From assembly GCF_024205705.1 (NCBI RefSeq), contig NZ_CP073115.1, forward strand, positions 682,001 through 746,000: a stretch of DNA of 64,000 nucleotides, in the 5' to 3' direction. Position numbers and translations under genes: made by a program. Of the stretch, positions 34,447 through 42,665 are shown one piece after another. How positions within the stretch are numbered: the first letter of the stretch is position 1; each line of letters starts with the position of its first letter. Under the pieces are notes generated by a model. That model was not told the DNA's origin. It worked only from the letters and a program-made list of their open reading frames with translations, and did no database searches. This DNA comes from Neisseria subflava (lineage in GTDB: Bacteria; Pseudomonadota; Gammaproteobacteria; Burkholderiales; Neisseriaceae).

Positions 34447-35268
34447 ATGACTGATCCACGCCAAGTCTTCTATATTTCCGACCGAACCGGCCTGACCGCC
34501 GAAAATATCGGTGAAGCCTTGCTGAACCAATTTGGCAATGTTGAGTTCAAACGCCATACCTATCCGTTTATCGATACGCCTGAAAAAGCGCGTGCTGTTG
34601 TAGACAAAGTCAACCAGTCCGCCGAAAAATTCGGCGTGCGCCCGATTGCTTTTGTCAGTGTGGTCAATGACGAAATCCGTGAAATCATCAAGAAAGCCAA
34701 TGCGTTCCATATTAATTTCTTTGAAACCTTTCTCGGTCTTTTGGAAAAGGAACTCAATACGGAGGCGGTTGCCGCCCAGCAGGGGCACCACAGTATCGGC
34801 AATACCCAACGCTATGATGCGCGTATGGAGGCGGTCAATTTTTCACTGAATCATGATGACGGTGTCAGTGATAAGAATTTGAAAGAAGCCGATGTGATTT
34901 TGATGGGGGTTTCCCGTTCCGGTAAAACGCCGACCTGTCTCTATCTGGCCTTGCAATACGGTATCCGTGCCGCCAACTATCCGCTGATTCCCGATGACTT
35001 GGAATCCACCGATTTGCCGCGTATGGTCAAGCCTTATAAAGATAAGCTGTTTGGTTTGACCATTCAGCCTGAACGCTTGCAGGCTATCCGTCAGGAACGC
35101 CGCCCTAATTCGACTTATGCCAAAATCGGTACTTGCCGCAGTGAGATTGCCGATGCGCAAAATATGTTTAAACGCCACGGTATTCCGTTTACCAATACTA
35201 CGGACAAATCTGTGGAAGAACTTGCCGTGCATATCTTGCAGGCTTGCAAGCTGAAACGCCGTTTTTAA
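34447..35268 (+). CDS. ppsR: PEP synthase regulatory protein, kinase and pyrophosphorylase (PpsR)
   Basis: Bifunctional ADP-dependent kinase and phosphate-dependent pyrophosphorylase that inactivates and reactivates PEP synthase. 273 residues from ATG 34447 (MTDPRQVFYIS) after an AGAGGA ribosome site; the frame extends 12 codons upstream with no site. The DUF299 P-loop GVSRSGKTPTCLYLA and the N-terminal ISDRTGLTAENIGEALL motif are complete. Divergent from its target ppsA. Ends at a DUS-pair terminator. Confidence 0.95.
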   Translation: MTDPRQVFYISDRTGLTAENIGEALLNQFGNVEFKRHTYPFIDTPEKARAVVDKVNQSAEKFGVRPIAFVSVVNDEIREIIKKANAFHINFFETFLGLLEKELNTEAVAAQQGHHSIGNTQRYDARMEAVNFSLNHDDGVSDKNLKEADVILMGVSRSGKTPTCLYLALQYGIRAANYPLIPDDLESTDLPRMVKPYKDKLFGLTIQPERLQAIRQERRPNSTYAKIGTCRSEIADAQNMFKRHGIPFTNTTDKSVEELAVHILQACKLKRRF

Positions 35269-35278
35269 CTGAAATGAT

Positions 35279-35311
35279 AAAAGGCCGTCTGAAAGTTTCA
35301 GACGGCCTTTT
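35279..35311. terminator. DUS-pair terminator, ppsR / dcd
   Basis: AAAAGGCCGTCTGAAA and TTTCAGACGGCCTTTT with a single-base loop, used by two convergent genes. Confidence 0.9.
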
Positions 35312-35326
35312 GTTTGGTCTTTGATA

Positions 35327-35893
35327 TTAGGTTTTGGGCAGGGTAACACCGGTTTGCCCCATGTATTTGCCGTTGCGGTCTTTGTATGAAGTTTCGCAGA
35401 CTTCATCGCTTTCAAAGAACAAGACTTGGGCCACGCCTTCGCCGGCGTAGATTTTTGCCGGTAGCGGCGTGGTGTTGGAAAACTCAAGCGTAACGTAGCC
35501 TTCCCACTCCGGCTCGAACGGGGTAACGTTGACGATGATGCCGCAGCGTGCGTAGGTGGACTTGCCTAAGCAGACGGTCAGGACGTTACGCGGGATGCGG
35601 AAATATTCGACTGTGCGCGCCAGGGCAAAGGAGTTGGGCGGAATGATGCAGCAGTCGTCTTCGACGGTTACGAAGTTTTTCGGGTCGAAATTTTTCGGGT
35701 CGACGATGGTGCTGTTGATATTGGTGAAGATTTTGAATTCATTGGCGCAACGGATGTCGTAGCCGTAGCTGGATGTGCCGTAGGAAATGATGCGCTGACC
35801 GTTGGCCTCTTTGATTTGGTTGGGCTCAAACGGCTCAATCATGCCGTGTTCTTCGGCCATGCGGCGTATCCATTTGTCGGATTTAATGCTCAT
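35327..35893 (-). CDS. dcd: dCTP deaminase
   Basis: Converts dCTP to dUTP for thymidylate synthesis. 188 residues from ATG 35893 (MSIKSDKWIRRMAEEHGMI), the exact family length, with AGGA eight bases upstream; an extra 25-codon leader to 35968 is not native-like. Motifs: the catalytic-site region GKSTYARCGIIVNVTPFEPEWEGYVTLEFSN, and the C-terminal GQTGVTLPKT-type lid. Homotrimer, cytoplasmic. Confidence 0.96.
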   Translation of the reverse strand: MSIKSDKWIRRMAEEHGMIEPFEPNQIKEANGQRIISYGTSSYGYDIRCANEFKIFTNINSTIVDPKNFDPKNFVTVEDDCCIIPPNSFALARTVEYFRIPRNVLTVCLGKSTYARCGIIVNVTPFEPEWEGYVTLEFSNTTPLPAKIYAGEGVAQVLFFESDEVCETSYKDRNGKYMGQTGVTLPKT

Positions 35894-35974
35894 GGTGGTT
35901 GTCCTGGGGTAAGGGTTGTTTGGGAATTCTTTGAAATCAACACGACAGCCTTTAGACAGGCTTGTCAATTGATG

Positions 35975-36012
35975 TTTCAGACGGCCTAAAAGCTGGATAA
36001 GGCCGTCTGAAA
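35975..36012. terminator. DUS-pair hairpin between dcd and the MORN gene
   Basis: TTTCAGACGGCCT and AGGCCGTCTGAAA pair with a 12-base loop. The DUS copies point outward here, the reverse of the common order. The T run is poor. Confidence 0.7.
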
Positions 36013-36018
36013 GGCTGT

Positions 36019-36450
36019 TTATTTGGTTTTGGAAGCAGATTTCTTAGCCAGTTTGACTTCTTTAATCATACCGTCTTCGCATTTCATGATGAAGACGGGT
36101 GTGCCGTTTTGGGAAGCGGTAAAGTTTCCGTGCGCCCTGCCTTTTTTGAACACGCCCTCCAGCGTCATATTGCGTAATTTGGCGCTGTTGGAGGAGAAAG
36201 GTTCGATAAAGGTTTCGCTGTTGCTGGAAACGGTATATACGCCTTTGCCGTCAAATTTGCCGTTTTTAAAGGCGCCGACATAGCTGCGGCCGTCCTGGCA
36301 TTTCCATGTGCCTTTACCGGATGGTTTGCCGTCTTTGCCGACATCGCCATCGTAAACGCAACCTTTTTCCTGATAAGGATTGATGGTTTCAGCAATGGCA
36401 GGCGTACCCAGCATGAAGGCGACGGGAAGTAGGGCGAGGTATTTCATCAT
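36019..36450 (-). CDS. Secreted MORN-repeat protein
   Basis: 143 residues with a signal peptide (MMKYLALLPVAFMLGTPAIA) and MORN-type repeats (YDGDVGKDGKPSGKGTWKCQDG, YVGAFKNGKFDGKGVYT), which often bind lipids or act as spacers. Two or more cysteines (about 31, 51, 124) may form a disulfide in the periplasm. Function unknown. It follows a short gap after the ADP-ribosylglycohydrolase gene on the same strand (24 bases), so the two may be one operon. Confidence 0.8.
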   Translation of the reverse strand: MMKYLALLPVAFMLGTPAIAETINPYQEKGCVYDGDVGKDGKPSGKGTWKCQDGRSYVGAFKNGKFDGKGVYTVSSNSETFIEPFSSNSAKLRNMTLEGVFKKGRAHGNFTASQNGTPVFIMKCEDGMIKEVKLAKKSASKTK

Positions 36451-36474
36451 GATTGTTCCTTTTTGCAGGCGGTT

Positions 36475-37260
36475 TCAGACGGCCTGATATTGGGATTCAA
36501 AAGTCAGCAGGGTTTCAGCAATGCGGCGTGGCAATATGGCTAAAGCGTGTTCGCGCATGGATGCAGGGATACCGTAGTAGGCTTCGGCGATGCTGCCAGT
36601 AATGGCCGCCAAGGTATCGCAGTCTCCGCCCAGGGAAACCGCCAGTCGGATGGCGTGTTCAAAATCATCGCTTTCAAGAAAGGCGGTAACTGCTTGAGGT
36701 ACGGTTTCTTGACAGCTTTCGTTGAAATGATAATGCGGGCGGATTTGGTCGCAACTTTGGCTCAAGTCGTAGCCGAATTGTCGTGTAATGTTTTCTTTGA
36801 TTTGCGCTTTGCCCATACCGGTACGCGCCCAAAAGACGGCGGCGGCTACGGCTTGCGCGCCTTTAATGCCTTCCGGGTGGTTGTGCGTTACGGCGGCGGA
36901 TTGTTCGGCAAAATGCAGGGTTTCTTCCAATGTGGCAAATGCCCAGCCAACGGCAGAAACACGCATGGCCGAGCCGTTGCCCCAGCTATTATAAGGTTCT
37001 GGATATTTCCATTCTATCCATTGTGAGAAGCGGCCGCCATATGCGCCTTTAGGGTTGGGATATGCCCTACACCAGCCTTGTAAAATAGAGGTCAAATTAT
37101 CGTTGCAGCCCTGTAAAACCCAATCGGCAATGGCAACAGTGCAAATCGTGTCATCGGTAAAGTCGCTGTCGGGGCTGAAAATGTCAAAATCGGTATGACG
37201 GTAGTTGTCAAACTCAAATCGTGATCCGGCAATATCGCCGATGACTGCGCCCAACATCAT
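36475..37260 (-). CDS. ADP-ribosylglycohydrolase family protein
   Basis: 261 residues, cytoplasmic. The two Mg-binding clusters of ARH/DraG enzymes are present: FTDDT near the start (about 34-38) and GGDCDTLAAITGSIAEAYYG near the end (about 211-230). These remove ADP-ribose from proteins, small molecules or nucleic acids; the substrate is not shown. It lies near the MORN gene. A DUS overlaps the stop region. Start: ATG ATG at 37260/37257, MMLGAVIGDIAGSRFEF. Confidence 0.88.
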   Translation of the reverse strand: MMLGAVIGDIAGSRFEFDNYRHTDFDIFSPDSDFTDDTICTVAIADWVLQGCNDNLTSILQGWCRAYPNPKGAYGGRFSQWIEWKYPEPYNSWGNGSAMRVSAVGWAFATLEETLHFAEQSAAVTHNHPEGIKGAQAVAAAVFWARTGMGKAQIKENITRQFGYDLSQSCDQIRPHYHFNESCQETVPQAVTAFLESDDFEHAIRLAVSLGGDCDTLAAITGSIAEAYYGIPASMREHALAILPRRIAETLLTFESQYQAV

Positions 37261-37288
37261 GACATCCTTTCTGATACTTCTATTTATA

Positions 37289-37333
37289 TTTCAGACGGCC
37301 TTTGATATTTCCCAATCAAAAGGCCGTCTGAAA
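37289..37333. terminator. DUS-pair terminator of rdgC
   Basis: TTTCAGACGGCCTTTGAT and ATCAAAAGGCCGTCTGAAA pair around an eight-base loop; T's follow on the minus strand, the direction of rdgC. Confidence 0.82.
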
Positions 37334-37335
37334 AA

Positions 37336-38235
37336 TTACTCTTGCCAGCCGCCCAAATAAGAAACCAGTTCTTCCAACATGGTGCTGATGGCTTCGGTCA
37401 TCAGGATTTGCGAGGCAAAGGCGAGGCTGGCGGCATCGTCGCCGTTGCTTTCGGCTTCTTCTTGCAACACGTCCAGATACTGGATGCGTTTGAGCGTAAA
37501 GTCTTGGGTGAGGATGAACGCGATTTGTTCGCGCCATACCAAGCCCAGCTGGGTAACGGTTTTGCCGTTTTTGACGTGTTGTACTACTTCATCGGCGGTC
37601 AGGTCTTGTTTGGAAACTTTGACGACCGGAACAACATCGCCTACGCCTTTGAGTTCGCAATCGCTGTCCAATTCAAAACCGCCTTCGCAGTGTCCTTGCA
37701 GCAGCCAGCTGGTCATCAGGGAAGAGGGCGATTGTTTGGTGTTGGGCAGTGCTGCTTCCAAACCGCCCAAGGCTTCTCGCAGTTTGGTCAGGATATTTTC
37801 CGCTTTGGCAGATGCGGCATTGTTGACCAAAAGATAACCGTGGCGTGTGTCGAAAATCGCCTGTGTGCGGCTGCTGCGCGTAAAGGCACGGGGCAGCAGG
37901 TCGTCAGTAATCTGTTCTTTCAGCTCTTGTTTTTCCTTACGGCCGACATTGCGCGCTTCGTTGTTTTGGATTTCCAAAACCTTTTCATCCAAAATATCGC
38001 GGATGACGCCGGCAGGAAGGACTTTTTCTTCTTTTTTCAGAGCAACGCGCCAAGTGTAATTGGCAGGGAAAACCAGCTCGGGCGAAAAGGAAACCGGCGT
38101 GGCAAAGCCTTCGCTAAACCAGTCCAAACCCTGACAATGGGCAAATTCGGATTGCGCCAATTTGTCGGCAAGGACTTCCAATTCGGGCAATTTGTCTTTG
38201 TTGAGCGGATAAAAACTGATTTGCTTAAACCACAT
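37336..38235 (-). CDS. rdgC: Recombination-associated protein RdgC
   Basis: 299 residues, a toroidal DNA-binding protein that limits RecA and is needed for efficient pilin antigenic variation in gonococci. Family motifs: MWFKQISFYPL at the start, RVALKKEEKVLPAGVIRDILDEKV, and FTRSSRTQAIFDTRHGYLLVNNASAKAE-like region, with AFILTQDFTLKRIQYLDVL near the end. Cytoplasmic. Monocistronic, with a terminator on its 3' side and a tRNA-Glu gene on the other strand behind it. Start ATG at 38235. Confidence 0.94.
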   Translation of the reverse strand: MWFKQISFYPLNKDKLPELEVLADKLAQSEFAHCQGLDWFSEGFATPVSFSPELVFPANYTWRVALKKEEKVLPAGVIRDILDEKVLEIQNNEARNVGRKEKQELKEQITDDLLPRAFTRSSRTQAIFDTRHGYLLVNNAASAKAENILTKLREALGGLEAALPNTKQSPSSLMTSWLLQGHCEGGFELDSDCELKGVGDVVPVVKVSKQDLTADEVVQHVKNGKTVTQLGLVWREQIAFILTQDFTLKRIQYLDVLQEEAESNGDDAASLAFASQILMTEAISTMLEELVSYLGGWQE

Positions 38236-38324
38236 GGCGAGTTTTCCTTTTTATTAAAACCGGCATTATACAGGGAAAATAACATACGGAAATCGGCAGC
38301 ACCTTTAAAAATGCAGTAAAAGCG

Positions 38325-38353
38325 TTGACAGAAGAAAAGGCTTTCTGTATAGT
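38325..38353 (+). promoter_or_regulatory. Promoter of tRNA-Glu (first copy)
   Basis: TTGACA (38325-38330), 17-base spacer, TATAGT (38348-38353). Confidence 0.85.
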
Positions 38354-38368
38354 TCGCGCTTCGGTTAC

Positions 38369-38444
38369 GCGCCCATCGTCTAGAGGCCTAGGACACTGCC
38401 CTTTCACGGCGGCAACCGGGGTTCGAATCCCCGTGGGCGTGCCA
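38369..38444 (+). tRNA. tRNA-Glu (anticodon TTC)
   Basis: 76 nt with CCA encoded. Acceptor stem GCGCCCA pairs with TGGGCGT (first pair G-U), anticodon loop CTTTCAC, T-loop GGTTCGAAT. A second copy with small changes in the D-arm lies at 47529. Confidence 0.96.
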
Positions 38445-38452
38445 AAATTCTT

Positions 38453-38487
38453 AAAAAACGCTCCTGCTTTTTGCAGGGGCGTTTTTT
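38453..38487 (+). terminator. Terminator of tRNA-Glu
   Basis: AAAAAACGCTCCTGC and GCAGGGGCGTTTTTT form a stem with a T5 loop and a T6 run. Confidence 0.9.
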
Positions 38488-38569
38488 GTTTTCAGACGGC
38501 CTGTCGCTGTGAAAATATCTTTAAATTGGTTTACAATAATGCCATTCTGAATCTTAACGAGAGAAAACA

Positions 38570-40054
38570 ATGTTAGACATCCAATTGCTCCGCAGCAATA
38601 CCGCCGCAGTTGCCGAACGTTTGGCGCAGCGCGGTTACGAGTTTGATACCGCACGTTTCAATGAGCTTGAAGAAAAAAGACGTCAGTTGCAAATTAAGGT
38701 AGAAAATCTACAAGCAACAAGAAATGTTTTATCCAAAGAAATTGGAGGTTTACGTTCTGAGCAAAAAAAACTAGAAAAGATTCCTGAATATACTCCAGTC
38801 ATTGCTTTAGGTTTAATAGGCGCTTTTTTTGGTGGCCCAGTAGGAGCTAGTTTAGGGGCTAGTGTAGGAGCTGGCTTAGGTTTAATAACTGGTAAAATTA
38901 TTAATTCGTTTGAAAATAAAGAACCAGAATATATTGTGAAGCAAGAGGGCGTGATTGATGCACTGGTACAAGATAGGACAGCAAGTGTTAATGAGTTGAA
39001 AACCGATTTGGAGCAGGCTGCCGCCGATTTGGATGCCGTTCAGAAAGAATTGGACGCATGGTTGTTGAGCATTCCCAACCTGCCGCACGAAAGCGTACCC
39101 GCCGGTAAAGACGAAACCGAAAACGTCGAAGTCCGCAAAGTCGGTACGCCGCGCGAATTTGACTTTGAAATCAAAGACCATGTCGATTTGGGCGAACCTT
39201 TGGGCTTGGATTTCGAAGGCGGCGCGAAACTGTCCGGCGCGCGCTTTACCGTCATGAAAGGTCAAATCGCCCGCCTGCACCGCGTGCTGGCGCAGTTCAT
39301 GCTCGATACGCACACGCTGAAACACGGCTATACCGAGCATTACACGCCTTATATCGTGGATGACACCACTTTGCAGGGTACGGGCCAACTACCTAAATTT
39401 GCAGAAGATTTGTTCCACGTTACCCGCGGCGGTGACGAGAGCAAGAAAACGCAATATCTGATTCCGACCGCAGAAGTGACGCTGACCAATACTGTTGCCG
39501 ACAGCATCGTGGCTGGTAGTGATTTGCCGTTGAAATTGACTGCGCATTCTCCATGTTTCCGTTCCGAAGCGGGTGCATACGGCAAAGACGTGCGCGGTTT
39601 GATTCGCCAACACCAATTCGACAAAGTGGAAATGGTGCAAATCGTTCATCCGGAAAAATCATACGAAGCGCTGGAAGAAATGGTCGGTCACGCTGAAAAT
39701 ATTTTGAAAGCGTTGGAATTGCCATACCGCGTGATCACTTTGTGCACCGGCGATATGGGCTTCGGCGCAACCAAAACCTACGACTTGGAAGTTTGGGTTC
39801 CTGCGCAAAATACTTACCGCGAAATTTCCAGCTGCTCCAACTGCGAAGATTTCCAAGCACGCCGCATGAAAGCGCGTTTCAAAGATGAAAACGGTAAAAA
39901 CCGTTTGGTGCATACTTTGAACGGCTCAGGCTTGGCAGTCGGCCGTACTTTGGTGGCAGTATTGGAAAACCATCAAAACGCCGACGGCAGCATTAATGTT
40001 CCTGCCGCGTTGCAACCGTATATGGGCGGCGTGACCAAATTGGAAGTAAAATAA
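38570..40054 (+). CDS. serS: Seryl-tRNA synthetase with a rearranged, glycine-zipper-bearing coiled-coil arm
   Basis: Charges tRNA-Ser and tRNA-Sec; class II. The catalytic half is intact: motif 2 in HSPCFRSEAGAYGKDVRGLIRQHQFDKVE, motif 3 GSGLAVGRTLVAVLE. The protein has 494 residues, about 63 more than the usual ~431. The extra length lies in the N-terminal coiled-coil arm that binds the long variable loop of tRNA-Ser. From about residue 36 to 143 (bases ~38676-38997) the sequence is unlike other SerRS, AT-rich, and carries a hydrophobic glycine-zipper hairpin at about 75-112 (ALGLIGAFFGGPVGASLG). Flanks on both sides are ordinary. The frame is unbroken. Likely essential, so the arm must still work. 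Confidence 0.93.
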   Translation: MLDIQLLRSNTAAVAERLAQRGYEFDTARFNELEEKRRQLQIKVENLQATRNVLSKEIGGLRSEQKKLEKIPEYTPVIALGLIGAFFGGPVGASLGASVGAGLGLITGKIINSFENKEPEYIVKQEGVIDALVQDRTASVNELKTDLEQAAADLDAVQKELDAWLLSIPNLPHESVPAGKDETENVEVRKVGTPREFDFEIKDHVDLGEPLGLDFEGGAKLSGARFTVMKGQIARLHRVLAQFMLDTHTLKHGYTEHYTPYIVDDTTLQGTGQLPKFAEDLFHVTRGGDESKKTQYLIPTAEVTLTNTVADSIVAGSDLPLKLTAHSPCFRSEAGAYGKDVRGLIRQHQFDKVEMVQIVHPEKSYEALEEMVGHAENILKALELPYRVITLCTGDMGFGATKTYDLEVWVPAQNTYREISSCSNCEDFQARRMKARFKDENGKNRLVHTLNGSGLAVGRTLVAVLENHQNADGSINVPAALQPYMGGVTKLEVK

Positions 40055-40068
40055 TCGTTGTTTAAATA

Positions 40069-40105
40069 AAAAGGCCGTCTGAAACTTGGGTTCAGACGGC
40101 CTTTT
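40069..40105. terminator. DUS-pair terminator, serS / DUF333 gene
   Basis: AAAAGGCCGTCTGAA and TTCAGACGGCCTTTT, convergent. Confidence 0.9.
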
Positions 40106-40119
40106 CTATGATTGAGTAA

Positions 40120-40359
40120 TTATTTGTTGTGCTGACGGAAATATTCCCATTCTTCAACGACTTTACCGTCAGGCAAGTGGCACACACCGTATTCGCCACC
40201 ATCTTTGTCTTTTTTTATTTCGGATTTGCCGCCTTGTTTGACGCAGAATTCGGAAGCCGGATTGGCTGCGCCGAGGTTAGGAGATTCTTGTTTTTCGGAA
40301 GCGGAGCAGGCGGCCAAAGCGGTTGCGGCAGCGAGGCTGAGGATAACGGGTTTGATCAT
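40120..40359 (-). CDS. DUF333 lipoprotein
   Basis: 79 residues. Lipobox ALAAC with Cys18, then the DUF333 motif NPASEFCVKQGGKSEIKKDKDGGEYGVCHLPDGKVVEEWEYFRQ with two cysteines. Proteins of this family are small secreted lipoproteins of unknown role, sometimes labelled 'hemolysin-like'. Flanked by terminators on both sides, so monocistronic. Confidence 0.88.
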   Translation of the reverse strand: MIKPVILSLAAATALAACSASEKQESPNLGAANPASEFCVKQGGKSEIKKDKDGGEYGVCHLPDGKVVEEWEYFRQHNK

Positions 40360-40433
40360 GGTATGTCTTTCATTTGAAAGATAAAAACAAGCAGATTATA
40401 GGGGACGCTTGCGTTTAATGGCGTTAACCAGAT

Positions 40434-40468
40434 TAAAGGCCGTCTGAAAAATTTTCAGACGGCCTTTA
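40434..40468. terminator. DUS-pair terminator of the amino-acid-binding lipoprotein gene
   Basis: TAAAGGCCGTCTGAAAA and TTTTCAGACGGCCTTTA with one unpaired base. Confidence 0.88.
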
Positions 40469-40488
40469 GTTTAAGAAGTCAAACCGGA

Positions 40489-41292
40489 TTATTTGGCTGC
40501 TTCGGTTTTTTCGCCTTCTTTAGCAAAGTATTTGGCGTAAATTTTGTCGTATTCGCCACTTTCGCGTACTTTTTTCAGCGCATCGTTCAACATTTTGATG
40601 GTTGCTTCATCGCCTTTGCGTGCAGCGATACCGTAGTTTTCGATGGTGAAGTCAGGCAGGGAGATGAAATCCAGGCCTTTGGTCGGGTTGTTTTTCACAT
40701 AGTTGGCAATAACCGCGCTGTCGCTGACGACGGAATCCAAACCGCCGTTTTCCAATTCTTTGATAATCAGGGGAACGCTTTCAAAGCGGGCGATTTTCGG
40801 ATTGTCGTTGCCCAAGAGTTTGGAAACGGAGAAGTCGCCGGTGTAGCCGGTTACCACGCCGACTTTAGCCATGTTTTTCAGGTCTTCGGAAGAAGCCACT
40901 TTTTTGCCTTTTGGAACGAGGACAACTTGGGTGATTTCAAAGTATGGATCGCTGAAGAGCATGCTTTGTTTGCGGTCGTCAGTGATGGTTACGCCGGACA
41001 TAACGATGTCCACGTCGCCGTTGTTCAGAGAAGGGAAGAGGCTTTCCCATGGCTGGTGTTTGAATTCGACTTTGAAGTTGCCGGCTTTGGCCATGGCATT
41101 CATCAAATCTACGTCAAAACCTTCTACTTTGCCGGCAGAATCCAAAGATTCAAATGGGGCAAACTCGGCGTTGGAGCCGACACGGTACACTTTATCGGCA
41201 GGAGCAGAGGCATTGTTGCTTTGACCGCCGCAGGCAGTCAGGGCAAGGGCGGAACAAGCGAGGGCAGTGGCCAGCCATTTTTTCATGTTCAT
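40489..41292 (-). CDS. Amino-acid ABC transporter substrate-binding lipoprotein
   Basis: 267 residues. Lipobox LTACGG with Cys21. The SBP_bac_3 fold is clear: YRVGSNAEFAPFESLDSAGKVEGFDVDLMNAMAK, WESLFPSLNNGDVDIVMSGVTITDDRKQSMLFSDPYF. Such proteins bind polar amino acids (Arg, Gln, His, Cys). No permease or ATPase gene is near, so it must use a transporter encoded elsewhere. The ligand is not shown. A good ribosome site precedes ATG 41292. Position near metZ is seen also in other Neisseria, from memory. Confidence 0.88.
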   Translation of the reverse strand: MNMKKWLATALACSALALTACGGQSNNASAPADKVYRVGSNAEFAPFESLDSAGKVEGFDVDLMNAMAKAGNFKVEFKHQPWESLFPSLNNGDVDIVMSGVTITDDRKQSMLFSDPYFEITQVVLVPKGKKVASSEDLKNMAKVGVVTGYTGDFSVSKLLGNDNPKIARFESVPLIIKELENGGLDSVVSDSAVIANYVKNNPTKGLDFISLPDFTIENYGIAARKGDEATIKMLNDALKKVRESGEYDKIYAKYFAKEGEKTEAAK

Positions 41293-41368
41293 GATATGTG
41301 CTTTCTTAATAAAATGTTAACGGATAAAATCTTAGTTTAGCATAATTTTGCGAACATGCTAGCCGAAA

Positions 41369-41620
41369 TCAGTGGTCTTTTTCTCGGAAAAATGCGTAGG
41401 TTACGTCATGGAAGAGGTCGGTGTGCGGACTGTCTTCGTAGCTCAATTCCGCCAACGCGTCTTCAAAGGCAAGCTGGATGGATTCTACGGCATCGTTGGC
41501 CATGTCGGAGGGCAGGGAGCGGATAAGGCCTTTCAGCGCGGTGGCGAGGACGTGGTTTTGCATACGCAAAGCGTCGTTGGCCTCTTCCAGATATTCGAGG
41601 CGTTGTTCGATGCTGCTCAT
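41369..41620 (-). CDS. Small conserved protein, coiled coil
   Basis: 83 residues, acidic, no signal. Residues 5-35 form a likely helix or coiled coil (EQRLEYLEEANDALRMQNHVLATAL), then a conserved-looking helix rich in Asp and Glu. I do not recognise the family. It lies between a solute-binding protein gene and a divergent acidic protein gene. Ribosome site AAGGATAC before ATG 41620. Confidence 0.65.
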   Translation of the reverse strand: MSSIEQRLEYLEEANDALRMQNHVLATALKGLIRSLPSDMANDAVESIQLAFEDALAELSYEDSPHTDLFHDVTYAFFREKDH

Positions 41621-41782
41621 GATGTATCCTTGAGTATTAAATAAAATAGTGATTATATAGCGAATTAATATTAAAATGTGACGCTTGCGCCGGCTTGCCG
41701 GATATGTCCAACCATCGGCCGTATTTCAAGTGATTTTAGGTTTGAATGCGGTTCACAATAAAAATGAAAAAACGAGATTATT

Positions 41783-42583
41783 ATGGAAAACAACCGTCTT
41801 GACCCCGCAGCCCTCGAGGAAGAAGACCTGAATTGGGAAAAACGCCTGGAAAGATTGCGTCAGGCACGACAATTCAATACCGCGCCGACTCATGCGCCAT
41901 TGGTCAAAAAATCGGACGACGCTGTCGATACCGCGTCCAAAACCGCGTCTAAAAAAGAATATAAATTGGATGCTGACAATCGTGAAAAAGTATTGGAAGA
42001 GTATTTGTACCGCTGGCAGTTGGAACACAATACTGCCCTTGCAGACGATGGCGAAGCAGTGGAAACCGATGCGATGGTGGTTTTGCAGGACAACTGGTTG
42101 AGCGCGCAATCGGCATTGCAGGCTGCGGCTTCAGAGCGTCATATCGAATCGACGCGCACTGTCAGACTGAATCCGAAATCAGGTGCCGTAGATTTTGATG
42201 CGCCTGAAGTGGAAGAAACTGAAAAACCGGAAAATGATGATGCGGAAGCGGCTGAAGAGGCGGTTTCAGACGGCCTTGAAAAAGAACCGGCCATCAATGT
42301 CCATATCAATGTATTGAACCCGCAAGCGATTGGCCGTCGGGAAGTATTCTGCGTTTCTGAAAAGGATTTGACCGAGCGTCTGATTAAGCGTTTGCGTCCC
42401 CATGTGGCCGATGCGGTCAACGGCATGATTCGGATTGCCGTGCAAAAACAAATGGCCTTGTTCACTTACCAGTTGCAGCAAATGCTCAACGAGCAGGCGC
42501 CGGGCTTGGTGGAAGATGTATTGGAACACAACGTCAAACGTATCTTGGACGATATGAAGACTGAAATGAAATACCGCCGTTGA
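41783..42583 (+). CDS. Acidic protein of unknown function
   Basis: 266 residues, acidic, cytoplasmic, no signal. The N-terminal 60 residues are charged and helical (EEEDLNWEKRLERLRQARQ), the middle (120-175) is low-complexity with Glu and Asp (an internal DUS at about 42266), and the C-terminal 90 residues are helical (VSEKDLTERLIKRLRPHVADAVNGMIRIAVQKQMAL). This resembles a bundle that might bind a partner. Function unknown. Followed by a DUS pair. Start ATG at 41783. Confidence 0.7.
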   Translation: MENNRLDPAALEEEDLNWEKRLERLRQARQFNTAPTHAPLVKKSDDAVDTASKTASKKEYKLDADNREKVLEEYLYRWQLEHNTALADDGEAVETDAMVVLQDNWLSAQSALQAAASERHIESTRTVRLNPKSGAVDFDAPEVEETEKPENDDAEAAEEAVSDGLEKEPAINVHINVLNPQAIGRREVFCVSEKDLTERLIKRLRPHVADAVNGMIRIAVQKQMALFTYQLQQMLNEQAPGLVEDVLEHNVKRILDDMKTEMKYRR

Positions 42584-42590
42584 GTATCCT

Positions 42591-42616
42591 GGCCGTCTGA
42601 AAAGTTTCAGACGGCC
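42591..42616 (+). terminator. DUS-pair terminator after the acidic protein gene
   Basis: GGCCGTCTGAAA and TTTCAGACGGCC with a two-base loop; no T run. Confidence 0.7.
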
Positions 42617-42653
42617 TTCGGCGTAAATTTCCCTTAAAATTTTACGAAGCGTG

Positions 42654-42659
42654 TATAAT
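42654..42659 (+). promoter_or_regulatory. -10 box of the candidate sRNA / DUF3465 leader
   Basis: TATAAT preceded by TG. No good -35 (CCCTTA) at the expected distance; an extended -10 is possible. Confidence 0.55.
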
Positions 42660-42665
42660 AGTGGC

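Noticed and set aside
38676..38997. The serS arm as a frameshift or an inserted foreign gene
   Set aside because: The frame is continuous, no stop or start separates it, and both flanks remain in frame with the SerRS fold, so it is a true in-frame replacement.
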